A DNA stretch of 24,374 nt from Saprospiraceae bacterium UBA1994 (lineage in GTDB: Bacteria > Bacteroidota > Bacteroidia > Chitinophagales > Saprospiraceae), in NCBI GenBank assembly GCA_002335865.1, contig DDCY01000013.1, forward strand, positions 1 to 24,374. Reading direction: 5' to 3'. Positions 7,895-15,085 of the stretch are shown piece by piece. Each line of letters opens with the position of its first letter. Within the stretch, counting starts at the first letter, position 1. The translations under genes and the position numbers were made by a program. Under the pieces are notes generated by a model. It searched no databases. It saw nothing but the letters and a program-made list of their open reading frames with translations, and was not told the origin of the DNA.

Positions 7895-9292
7895 TTAGAC
7901 CAAGTAACTTACCGGTATATCAACTTCTTTGATCGCATCAAACCCTTTTTCTAAATCTATTACATTATGCACACCTCTCGACTTCAGTATAGAACTAGCT
8001 ATCATAGATCGATAACCACTTTTACAATGTACATAGACGTCTTCACCACTTGGCATCTCAGCTAAATATTCGTTGATTTCTGATAATGGAAAATTTACAG
8101 CAGATATGATATGCTCAGATAAATACTCTGAAGCTTTTCTTACATCTACGACTTTAGTATCTACATTAGACGTAATCACATCTTTGAAAGCAGATGCTGT
8201 AATTGCACTTACCCTATCTAATTCTTTACCTTCACTTTTCCAAGCCTCTATTCCTCCATCAAGATATCCGAATATATTATCAAAACCAACTCTTGATAGT
8301 CTAGTAATGGCCTCTTTGAGTTTTTCTTTTTCTACAACCAATAGAATGGATTGATTTACATCTTTGATCAAGGCTCCGACCCATGGAGCGAAGTCACCAT
8401 TAAGTCCAATAAAAATTGATCTTGGTACGTGTCCTGCCGCAAACTGATCTTGATGCCTTACATCAAGCACTACTGTGTCAGTTTCATTGGCTGCTGCTTC
8501 AAATGCTTTAGGACTCAAAGCACATTGCCCTCTAGCGATAACTTTCTCTATATCCTGATAGCCCTCTTTATTCAGTTTGACGTTAAGCGGAAAATATGCA
8601 GGCGGAGGCAGCAAACCATCAGTGAGTTCTTTGATAAATTCCTCTTTGGTCATATCCGCTCGCAGTGCATAGTTCATGCTCTTTTGATTGCCTAATGTAT
8701 CGAGCGTCTCTTTCATCATATTCTTTCCGCAAGCCGAACCTGCACCATGTGCAGGATATACGATAACGTCGTCAGCCAAAGGCATAATCTTATTCCTTAG
8801 ACTATCAAATAAGAACCCTGCTAGATCATCGATAGTAATATTACCCATCTTTTGTGCAAGATCTGGCCTTCCTACATCTCCGATAAATAAAGTATCTCCA
8901 GTGAATATAGCATAATCCTTTCCGTTCTCATCTTTCAATAAAAAAGTAGAACTCTCCATTGTATGTCCAGGAGTATGAAGCACAGTAATGGTAATATTAC
9001 CTAGTTTATAAACTTGGCCGTCAATAGCTGTAATAGAATCAAAATTTGTCTTTGCCTCAGGACCATATATGATCTGCGCACCAGTTTTCTCGGCAAGTGT
9101 TACGTGTCCACTAACGAAATCTGCATGAAAATGCGTTTCAAATATATACTTAATCGTAGCATTATCTCTATCCGCTTTATCCAAATAAGACTGTACTTCT
9201 CTTAGTGGATCTACTATAGCTACTTCACCATTAGACTCTATATAATAAGCTCCTTGCGCTAGACATCCTGTATATATTTGTTCTATTTTCAT
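7895..9292 (-). CDS. Persulfide-dioxygenase-like MBL-fold hydrolase with two rhodanese domains
   Basis: A 465-aa cytoplasmic protein. Residues 1 to ~250 are a metallo-beta-lactamase domain with 'THFHADFVSGH' (H54, H56, D58, H63), 'HTPGHTMES' (H110), 'FTGDTLFIGDVGRPD' (D133) and 'YPAHGAGSACG' (H182). This is the pattern of the ETHE1/BlrB-type persulfide dioxygenase group, which uses one iron to oxidise glutathione persulfide to sulfite. Residues ~263-355 are a rhodanese-like domain whose catalytic Cys position reads 'LLVVEKEKL', so it is presumably inactive. Residues ~365-465 are a second rhodanese domain with 'VHCKSGYRS' (C423), apparently active. It is likely monocistronic. Role in sulfide or persulfide detoxification is inferred from the family. 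Confidence 0.87.
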   Translation of the reverse strand: MKIEQIYTGCLAQGAYYIESNGEVAIVDPLREVQSYLDKADRDNATIKYIFETHFHADFVSGHVTLAEKTGAQIIYGPEAKTNFDSITAIDGQVYKLGNITITVLHTPGHTMESSTFLLKDENGKDYAIFTGDTLFIGDVGRPDLAQKMGNITIDDLAGFLFDSLRNKIMPLADDVIVYPAHGAGSACGKNMMKETLDTLGNQKSMNYALRADMTKEEFIKELTDGLLPPPAYFPLNVKLNKEGYQDIEKVIARGQCALSPKAFEAAANETDTVVLDVRHQDQFAAGHVPRSIFIGLNGDFAPWVGALIKDVNQSILLVVEKEKLKEAITRLSRVGFDNIFGYLDGGIEAWKSEGKELDRVSAITASAFKDVITSNVDTKVVDVRKASEYLSEHIISAVNFPLSEINEYLAEMPSGEDVYVHCKSGYRSMIASSILKSRGVHNVIDLEKGFDAIKEVDIPVSYLV

Positions 9293-9309
9293 AATATTAT
9301 TTTTTACTC

Positions 9310-9317
9310 CAAATCTA
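9310..9317 (-). promoter_or_regulatory. Candidate -7 box of the MBL-rhodanese gene
   Basis: TAGATTTG on the minus strand matches TAnnTTTG and ends 17 nt before the ATG at 9292. No good TTG is seen at -33, which would fit an activator-dependent promoter. Confidence 0.4.
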
Positions 9318-9338
9318 AGTAGCCTTTCTGAAAAACTA

Positions 9339-9354
9339 AGTAACCACAGTTACT
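9339..9354. promoter_or_regulatory. Inverted repeat AGTAAC-N4-GTTACT upstream of the MBL gene, possible CRP/FNR-type site
   Basis: Perfect 6-bp arms around CACA; it can also be read GTA-N8-TAC. Its centre is about 33 bp upstream of the -7 box, near -42 from the expected transcription start, the usual place for a class II CRP/FNR-family activator. Binding is inferred only. Confidence 0.35.
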
Positions 9355-9561
9355 CAACCAATCGATTTTTCGTTAATTAAACCATATTTCTCAATTGATA
9401 ATGACTGTTAATATGGTTACAACTCGCTATACGGATAGTAAGTAAATTGGCATCTAAAAGTGTTTAGATATAAAGGTCTATTAATTGCTATTCATTATCA
9501 AACTGCAGGTTAACATCCTATTCCTTAAAGAAAGTGAGGAAAGAGATAATACTTGATAAAC

Positions 9562-9575
9562 AAGTGCTAGCACTT
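9562..9575. repeat. 14-bp perfect palindrome in intergenic DNA
   Basis: AAGTGCTAGCACTT is fully self-complementary. It lies about 270 bp upstream of the MBL start and about 220 bp downstream of the tRNA-Arg 3' end. It could be an operator half-site pair, but no promoter box is adjacent. Confidence 0.3.
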
Positions 9576-9746
9576 ACCTTCTTACACTATATTACCTTGA
9601 TTTTCGAAACACTCACACAATTACGAGAATTACAAAGTTTGCTACCCCAACAACGTTTTGTTGACTTAACTCAGTAAATCATTAGAAGCACTTAAGAGCA
9701 TTATAAGGAACCAAATATTTCAAATATGTTGTTGAGAAATTACCAT

Positions 9747-9776
9747 AAAACAAGAAAAGCCCCTTAATTGGAGCTT
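9747..9776 (-). terminator. Rho-independent terminator of tRNA-Arg
   Basis: On the minus strand, AAGCTCC-AATTAA-GGGGCTT (7-bp stem with one G-T) is followed by the T-rich TTCTTGTTTT. It begins 16 nt after the tRNA 3' end. Confidence 0.65.
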
Positions 9777-9791
9777 GTATTGCAACTATTG

Positions 9792-9865
9792 TGACCACGG
9801 AAGGATTCGAACCCTCAACCCTCAGAGCCGAAATCTGATATTCTATCCAGTTGAACTACGTAGCC
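9792..9865 (-). tRNA. tRNA-Arg (anticodon TCG)
   Basis: A 74-nt cloverleaf read on the minus strand. The acceptor stem is GGCTACG/CGTGGTC with two G-T pairs, the D stem GTTC/GAAT, and the anticodon stem TCAGA/TCTGA around loop TTTCGGC. That places TCG at positions 34-36 and G at 37. The T arm is GAGGG-TTCGAAT-CCTTC and the discriminator is A. CCA is not encoded. It would read CGA and perhaps CGG codons. Confidence 0.92.
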
Positions 9866-9875
9866 ATATTATGTG

Positions 9876-9883
9876 CAAATATA
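9876..9883 (-). promoter_or_regulatory. -7 box of tRNA-Arg
   Basis: TATATTTG on the minus strand lies 10 nt before the tRNA 5' end, with a TTG at 9909-9907 (23-nt spacing, longer than usual) as possible -33 element. Confidence 0.55.
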
Positions 9884-10405
9884 ATGACTCCATGAGATTT
9901 TTTATCCAATTTCTAACAATACTAACATAAGATCAGTTCTTACCTTTTTTCTAAATAGTTATCTCTACTATGCTCTTGAATTGAAGTTATGGGGTGTAAG
10001 CCACATCTGAACGCATTAGCTAGAATAAAAAAATATTTCAACATTAATATTTACAGATTAATAAAGAAAATTAAAAGTAAACTATCTAAGAATTCATTTC
10101 GATTAAAGTGAGTACATTTAATTGTAAACCATTTGAAATCTTTGTCACACTATCATTTCAATGTATTTGAGAGAATGCCAATACATTCGTTCTAGACAGG
10201 TAGATAAGCAACTAAACATAACTAGAGCAATAATATGTACTAATAGTGCATTTATAACTGTCAATCACGAAGCCAAAATATCAAATTTTTAGAATTTTAC
10301 ATATTGTTAAATAGGCTCGCAAGATTGATCGAAATATGGTACATTTGTAACTTAATGGAAGTATGTTATACCATTAATCCATTAACATTTAAAAAATATA
10401 ACTAA
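9884..10405. other. Intergenic region between tRNA-Arg and the STAS gene
   Basis: No credible ORF on either strand. Noted are an 8-bp inverted repeat AATGTATT/AATACATT (10160-10167 and 10180-10187, 12-nt loop) and the STAS promoter box near the right end. Otherwise AT-rich sequence with nothing recognisable. Confidence 0.55.
10340..10347 (+). promoter_or_regulatory. Candidate -7 box of the STAS gene
   Basis: TACATTTG matches TAnnTTTG. It lies 58 nt before the ATG at 10406. A TTG at 10325-10327 is nearer than the usual -33 spacing. Confidence 0.4.
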
Positions 10406-10786
10406 ATGAAATTTTCATTAGATAAAAAAGATAGATACTCTGTATTCCAACTAGATGAAGAGAATCTAAATTCACTTATGGCACCAAACCTAAAGTCTGA
10501 GTTTGTATTTCTACGTAACGAAGGTGTGAAGAATCTCATATTTGATCTTAGAAACGTCCATTATGTAGACTCTTCAGGGCTTAGCGCTATTCTCACCGCC
10601 AATAGACTTTGGAAGGACTATGGAAGTTTCGTACTTGCTGAAGCTACTCATGCTCCAGTAAAAAAGCTTATTGAAATTTCTAGATTAGAAAGCATACTAT
10701 CGATAGTACCGACTCTCCACGAAGCGGTAGATTACGTTATGATGGACGAAATGCAACGGGAGCTTACAGGAGGAAAAGAAGAGTAA
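10406..10786 (+). CDS. STAS-domain anti-sigma factor antagonist
   Basis: A 126-aa protein consisting of one STAS domain (about residues 4-115) with a short acidic tail ending GGKEE. The signature 'YVDSSGLSAIL' (53-63) is the phosphorylation loop of SpoIIAA/RsbV-type antagonists. S56 and S57 occupy the site phosphorylated by a cognate kinase/anti-sigma factor, with S57 aligned to the DSSGLG serine. 'HAPVKKLIEISRLESIL' is the conserved last helix region. No anti-sigma kinase or sigma gene is nearby, so the partner is unknown. It appears to be a single-gene unit, followed by about 220 bp before tRNA-Lys. Confidence 0.85.
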   Translation: MKFSLDKKDRYSVFQLDEENLNSLMAPNLKSEFVFLRNEGVKNLIFDLRNVHYVDSSGLSAILTANRLWKDYGSFVLAEATHAPVKKLIEISRLESILSIVPTLHEAVDYVMMDEMQRELTGGKEE

Positions 10787-10945
10787 AAGAATCTATTATC
10801 GCTTACCTTAGTAGTATTGCATCTTATTCTTGATATATATTAAGGAATTCAACGTATTTCAGATTAAAAATCAGCTAATTTCGAGATCCCCCTTTTTTTT
10901 CATTTTTTTATCTCAAAAAACATACAACAGATAATAATCACTTTG

Positions 10946-10953
10946 TATATTTG
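10946..10953 (+). promoter_or_regulatory. Candidate -7 box of tRNA-Lys
   Basis: TATATTTG lies 55 nt before the tRNA 5' end. No TTG is present at the expected -33 position. Confidence 0.45.
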
Positions 10954-11008
10954 CACTCGCTAAGAAATTAAGTGTAGTTAAAGAGCTACTTTCAAAGCAA
11001 GATATACC

Positions 11009-11081
11009 GATCGGTTAGCTCAGTTGGTAGAGCAACGCCCTTTTAAGGCGTGGGTCCTGGGTTCGAGCCCCAGACCGATCA
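11009..11081 (+). tRNA. tRNA-Lys (anticodon TTT)
   Basis: A 73-nt cloverleaf. The acceptor GATCGGT pairs perfectly with ACCGATC. The D stem is GCTC/GAGC, the anticodon stem ACGCC/GGCGT around loop CTTTTAA (anticodon TTT at 34-36), and the T arm CTGGG-TTCGAGC-CCCAG. The discriminator is A; CCA is not encoded. Confidence 0.96.
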
Positions 11082-11085
11082 CTTA

Positions 11086-11116
11086 AGAGTCAGCAAGAAA
11101 TTGCTGGCTCTTTTTT
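11086..11116 (+). terminator. Rho-independent terminator of tRNA-Lys
   Basis: Arms AGAGTCAGCAA (11086-11096) and TTGCTGGCTCT (11101-11111) pair over 11 positions with one G-T around loop GAAA. The T run extends to 11116. It starts 5 nt after the tRNA. Confidence 0.9.
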
Positions 11117-11627
11117 ATGTGGCAAACACTCGTACAATTACTATCTACTATATAATCAAACTACTTCAGCAATGTATATCAAGTGATAACATTGGAACCT
11201 TGTTTCTTTAACTTTTGCCATGGACAATACAGATTTTATTATATCCCATTTATAGTAACTCGAATGAATAACTCACATGGATTATTTGAAACCATCAGAA
11301 TATTAGTCGTCCATTAGGCATGAAGAGTGCATTCACGAATTATTAGTCTCCAACAAATACAATACAAGTTTAAATATTCGTTAAATTCGATACTATTTCA
11401 GCTTTTTGTACGTCATAATGTTATTCGTAAAAGAATTAACTGACATAATGTTCCAAAAACACATTTGGCACATTATTGTTACTACTAGAATTATAAGTCA
11501 AAGGTTATTACATATGGACAGAAAGTCCTATATATGTAGAGAATATTATAGAACGTTTTTTGATTGTAATTAAACGATTATCATTTACAATCAATCTAAA
11601 ACAGTAGAGCACCGAAATTATAATACC
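11117..11627. other. Intergenic region upstream of clpC
   Basis: About 510 bp without a credible ORF. It contains a TATATATG box at 11529-11536 (one mismatch to TATATTTG) and, from 11560, an inverted repeat described separately. The left part shows nothing I recognise. Confidence 0.5.
11560..11594. promoter_or_regulatory. 10-bp perfect inverted repeat upstream of clpC
   Basis: TTGATTGTAA (11560-11569) and TTACAATCAA (11585-11594) are exact reverse complements separated by 15 nt and end 33 nt before the clpC ATG. The layout recalls heat-shock operators such as CIRCE, but the sequence differs. It could be an operator or a leader-RNA stem. Confidence 0.45.
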
Positions 11628-14192
11628 ATGAACAGAAAATTCTCATCACAAGTAAGGAAGATCATACAGCTCTCAAGAGAAGAAGCAATACGTATGGGTC
11701 ATAACTATATAGGAACTGAACATCTACTACTCGGTATGATACAAGATTCTGAAAGCCTAGCTATAAAAGTACTAGACTCATTAGAAGTAAACCTAGAAGA
11801 GTTAAAGTACAAAATCGAAGTAAAGACAACTCCTAATAAATCTGATGACACTGCATATAATGTAGGTAATATACCCCTCAACAAGCATGCAGAGAAAGTT
11901 CTCAAAGTAACTTTCTTAGAGGCTAAAGTGTACCAAAACGACGAAATATATCCTGAACACCTTATGCTGTCGATACTTAAGCACAATGAAAATGTAGCCT
12001 CTCAAATCATGGGAGACTTTGATGTAGACTACGAAGCATACAAGTCTGAACTAGATTATGTAAAGCACGAATCAGATAGTTCGTATACTGAGTTTTATGA
12101 TGAAACCCCTTCAGATAGCGACTCACCAATGGATGAAGAAAACGACCCATTCAGTGGACGTAGTGGACAAGCTGCTCCTAAAGGGAATAGCAAGAGTCGT
12201 ACGCCTGTACTAGATAATTTTGGTAGAGATGTCAGTAAACTTGCTGAAGATGGTAAGCTTGATCCTATTATAGGCAGAGAAACAGAAATCGAGCGTGTTT
12301 CTCAGATTCTCAGCAGACGTAAAAAGAATAACCCTATACTTATCGGCGAACCAGGAGTAGGTAAGACGGCAATAGCAGAAGGACTTGCACTCCGTATACA
12401 CGAGAAACAAGTATCTCGAACTCTCTTTGACAAGAGAATAGTAATGCTTGACCTTGCTGCATTAGTTGCGGGTACAAAGTACAGAGGCCAATTTGAAGAA
12501 AGAATGAAGGCCATTATGACTGAGCTTGAAAAAGCTAGAGATGTAATACTCTTCATAGATGAAATACATACTATAGTAGGAGCTGGAGGTGCAACTGGCT
12601 CGCTAGATGCATCTAACATTTTCAAACCTGCACTAGCTAGAGGTGAGCTACAATGTATTGGTGCAAGTACGCTAGATGAATATAGACAGCATATCGAAAA
12701 AGATGGTGCCCTAGATAGAAGGTTTCAAAAGGTCATAGTAGAGCCGCCTTCTAATGAAGAAGCTGTACACATACTTCACAATATCAAAGAGAAATATGAG
12801 GATTTCCACAATGTCACTTACTCTGATGAGGCAATAGAAGCATGTGTCAGCTTAAGTACAAGGTATATCAGTGATCGATTCCTTCCGGATAAAGCAATAG
12901 ACGTAATGGATGAAGTAGGTGCACGTACTCACCTCAAAAACATACATGTCCCGGAGCATATAGAAGAGCTAGAAGGTTCAATAGGAAAAGTCAAAGTAGC
13001 TAAGAATCAATCTGTGAAGAATCAGCAGTACGAAGAAGCTGCCGAACTAAGAGATCAAGAGACTAAGCTACAGAAGAAACTAGAAGAGGCAAAACTACAG
13101 TGGGATGAAGATAGTAAAACAAGAAGAAATCCGGTAGAAGAAAAAGATATAGCAGAAGTAGTATCTATGATGACCGGCATTCCAGTCATGAAAGTGGCTC
13201 AGAGCGAAAGCGGTAAGCTTGTCAAAATGGCAACAGATATGAAAAAGATGATCATCGGGCAGGATGAAGCCATTATAAAAGTCACTAAAGCAATTCAGCG
13301 GAATCGTGTAGGATTAAAAGATCCAAGTAAACCGATTGGTTCGTTTATCTTCCTTGGACCAACAGGTGTAGGAAAAACAGAGTTAGCTAAAGCACTAGCC
13401 AAATATGTATTTGACTCAGAAGATGCACTGTTGCGTATAGATATGAGTGAATATATGGAGAAGTTCTCTATCAGTAGATTAATAGGCGCACCTCCAGGAT
13501 ATGTAGGCTATGAAGAAGGAGGACAACTGACTGAAAAAGTTAGAAGAAAGCCATATTCTGTAATCTTACTAGATGAGATCGAGAAGGCACACCCTGATGT
13601 ATATAATATTCTATTACAAGTACTTGACGACGGACAGTTGACGGATGGTCTTGGACGAAAGGTTGATTTTAAGAATACGATGATCATCATGACATCTAAT
13701 ATTGGAGTAAGACAACTGAAGGACTTTGGTCAAGGAGTCGGTTTTGCAACTCAGTCACGTCAAGAGTCAACTGAAGAGACCAGTAAGGGTATAATACAAA
13801 ATGCTCTGAAAAAGACTTTCTCTCCAGAATTTCTCAATCGTATTGATGATGTAGTTATATTTAATAGCTTGGATCAGGACGATATTTTCAATATTATAGA
13901 TATCACTCTCAACGATCTTTTTGCTAGACTCGATAATATGGGTTATAAACTTATTTTAGCTGATGATGCTAAGAAGTTTGTAGCTGAGAAAGGATACGAT
14001 CCACAATTTGGAGCAAGACCATTACACAGAGCAATACAGAAATACATGGAGGATCCATTAGCAGAGTTTATTCTTGCTAATAACCCAGGAGAAGGATCTA
14101 GATTTAAAGCATCTCTTAACAAGGAGAAAGATGGCATAAAAATCACATTCACCAAGAAAGTCGCAAAAGAAGAAGAGGATATCGCAGAATAA
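11628..14192 (+). CDS. clpC: ATP-dependent Clp protease ATPase subunit ClpC
   Basis: An 854-aa Hsp100 unfoldase that feeds substrates to ClpP. Residues 1 to ~145 are the two Clp-N repeats ('IGTEHLLLGMIQDSES' and 'YPEHLMLSILKHNEN'). An acidic linker follows (about 146-195). The first AAA+ module has Walker A GEPGVGKT (240-247) and Walker B 'LFIDEIH' (D311, E312). The UVR-like middle segment 'QYEEAAELRDQETKLQKKLEE' (about 465-485) distinguishes ClpC from ClpB, which has a much longer coiled middle domain. The second AAA+ module has GPTGVGKT (577-584) and 'ILLDEIEKAH' (D649, E650), then the sensor-2 region 'QFGARPLHRAIQ'. It is transcribed alone. The upstream inverted repeat may respond to stress. 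Confidence 0.95.
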   Translation: MNRKFSSQVRKIIQLSREEAIRMGHNYIGTEHLLLGMIQDSESLAIKVLDSLEVNLEELKYKIEVKTTPNKSDDTAYNVGNIPLNKHAEKVLKVTFLEAKVYQNDEIYPEHLMLSILKHNENVASQIMGDFDVDYEAYKSELDYVKHESDSSYTEFYDETPSDSDSPMDEENDPFSGRSGQAAPKGNSKSRTPVLDNFGRDVSKLAEDGKLDPIIGRETEIERVSQILSRRKKNNPILIGEPGVGKTAIAEGLALRIHEKQVSRTLFDKRIVMLDLAALVAGTKYRGQFEERMKAIMTELEKARDVILFIDEIHTIVGAGGATGSLDASNIFKPALARGELQCIGASTLDEYRQHIEKDGALDRRFQKVIVEPPSNEEAVHILHNIKEKYEDFHNVTYSDEAIEACVSLSTRYISDRFLPDKAIDVMDEVGARTHLKNIHVPEHIEELEGSIGKVKVAKNQSVKNQQYEEAAELRDQETKLQKKLEEAKLQWDEDSKTRRNPVEEKDIAEVVSMMTGIPVMKVAQSESGKLVKMATDMKKMIIGQDEAIIKVTKAIQRNRVGLKDPSKPIGSFIFLGPTGVGKTELAKALAKYVFDSEDALLRIDMSEYMEKFSISRLIGAPPGYVGYEEGGQLTEKVRRKPYSVILLDEIEKAHPDVYNILLQVLDDGQLTDGLGRKVDFKNTMIIMTSNIGVRQLKDFGQGVGFATQSRQESTEETSKGIIQNALKKTFSPEFLNRIDDVVIFNSLDQDDIFNIIDITLNDLFARLDNMGYKLILADDAKKFVAEKGYDPQFGARPLHRAIQKYMEDPLAEFILANNPGEGSRFKASLNKEKDGIKITFTKKVAKEEEDIAE

Positions 14193-14351
14193 CGGAACTT
14201 CATAATATATAAAGTACTTTAATATACATCTATGTGAATACACTTTTTTATCTTGCTACCTGGTATATTAATTAAGCGACTTGACCCTAAATTATTAACA
14301 TTAGGGATATTTAAGTTTAGTTATGGCTTTTTTGTAAATTCGGTAGAGTAA

Positions 14352-14402
14352 ATGAAAATTGCACACACAATATTTATAAGTAAACACAAAACATTTGGCT
14401 AA
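14352..14402 (+). CDS. Possible 16-codon leader ORF overlapping the infC start
   Basis: ATG at 14352 opens MKIAHTIFISKHKTFG and stops with TAA at 14400-14402, overlapping the first 8 nt of infC (TTG at 14395) in another frame. It could couple translation to infC or be chance. No strong ribosome-binding site is visible, as is common in this phylum. Confidence 0.25.
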   Translation: MKIAHTIFISKHKTFG

Positions 14403-14982
14403 AAGACGTAAAGTAGTCTCGAGAGAACCTAAGTTTTCTCTAAGAATCAACAATCAAATCAGAGTACCGAGAATAAGACTGGTAGGAGACAATCTAAACG
14501 CTATCAGTGAAGTAGCAGACAAAGAAATCACTCCAGATATCTATTACACTAACAAGGCAGTACAATGGGCTGAAGCATTAGATCTTGATCTAGTCGAGAT
14601 TAGTCCTAATGCAGATCCTCCCGTATGTAAGATTATTGATTACAAGAAGTTCCTATATGACAAGAAGAAGAAAGAAAAGGAGTTAAAAGCCAAGTCTGCA
14701 AAGACGGTAATCAAAGAAATCAGATTCGGCCCTAACACTGATGATCACGATTTCGAATTCAAATGTCGTCATGCGCAAAAATTTTTAGAGGAAGGTGCTA
14801 AAGTGAAAGCTTATGTACAGTTCCGTGGACGTGCCATAGTATTTAAAGATAGAGGTGAGTTACTTTTATTGAAGTTTCTCAAGGAGCTAGAAGAAGTCGG
14901 AGCTGCAGAAGCACTGCCTAAGATGGAAGGAAGACGTATGATTGTAATGATCTCGCCTAAGAAAGTAAAGAAGAAGAACTAA
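14395..14982 (+). CDS. infC: Translation initiation factor IF-3
   Basis: A 195-aa IF3, which keeps 30S subunits free and checks start codons. The N-terminal domain holds 'LRINNQIRVPRIRLVGDN', the linker region 'LDLDLVEISPNADPPVCKIIDYKKFLYDKKKKEKE', and the C-terminal domain 'IKEIRFGPNTDDHDFEFKCRHAQKFLEEGAKVKAYVQFRGR' (signatures split here by position). About 12-15 residues are inserted after 'VRLVGDN'-type strand 1 (NAISEVADKEITPDIYY) relative to common homologues. The start is TTG: the frame has a stop at 14377-14379 and no ATG or GTG before TTG, and the MAKRRK beginning fits. Rare start codons in infC are linked to IF3 autoregulation in E. coli (AUU there). The usual rpmI and rplT do not follow. 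Confidence 0.95.
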   Translation: MAKRRKVVSREPKFSLRINNQIRVPRIRLVGDNLNAISEVADKEITPDIYYTNKAVQWAEALDLDLVEISPNADPPVCKIIDYKKFLYDKKKKEKELKAKSAKTVIKEIRFGPNTDDHDFEFKCRHAQKFLEEGAKVKAYVQFRGRAIVFKDRGELLLLKFLKELEEVGAAEALPKMEGRRMIVMISPKKVKKKN

Positions 14983-14990
14983 ACCTCTTC

Positions 14991-15049
14991 AATATTATAC
15001 ACAAAAAGAGCTTTTCTCATTGAGGAAGGCTCTTTTTGTGTATAATATT
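14991..15049 (+). terminator. Very strong hairpin after infC
   Basis: A 21-bp perfect stem (14991-15011 with 15029-15049) encloses a 17-nt loop that can itself pair TTCTC with GAGGAA. The lower part of the stem is A/T with an internal T5 run on the 3' arm, so termination could occur within it. Being symmetric, it could also serve the minus-strand pseudogene. Confidence 0.75.
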
Positions 15050-15085
15050 AAATAGAGGAAAAATATATTAATTAGAAGGAAAACA

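Larger units (their letters stand above)
9293..9791. other. Intergenic region between the MBL gene and tRNA-Arg
   Basis: No open frame worth calling on either strand. It holds the putative MBL promoter and dyad at its left end, a 14-bp perfect palindrome AAGTGCTAGCACTT at 9562-9575, and the tRNA-Arg terminator at its right end. The remaining bases are AT-rich with nothing I recognise. Confidence 0.6.

Noticed and set aside
10160..10187. 8-bp inverted repeat in the tRNA-Arg to STAS interval
   Set aside because: Short AT-rich arms with a 12-nt loop, no T run, and no promoter nearby; expected by chance in such sequence.
9293..11627. tRNA genes as possible integration sites of a genomic island
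   Set aside because: Neither tRNA 3' end is repeated nearby and there is no integrase or phage-like gene in the window.
14210..14221. TAAAGTACTTTA palindrome after clpC as a terminator
   Set aside because: No loop and no T tract; not a convincing terminator.
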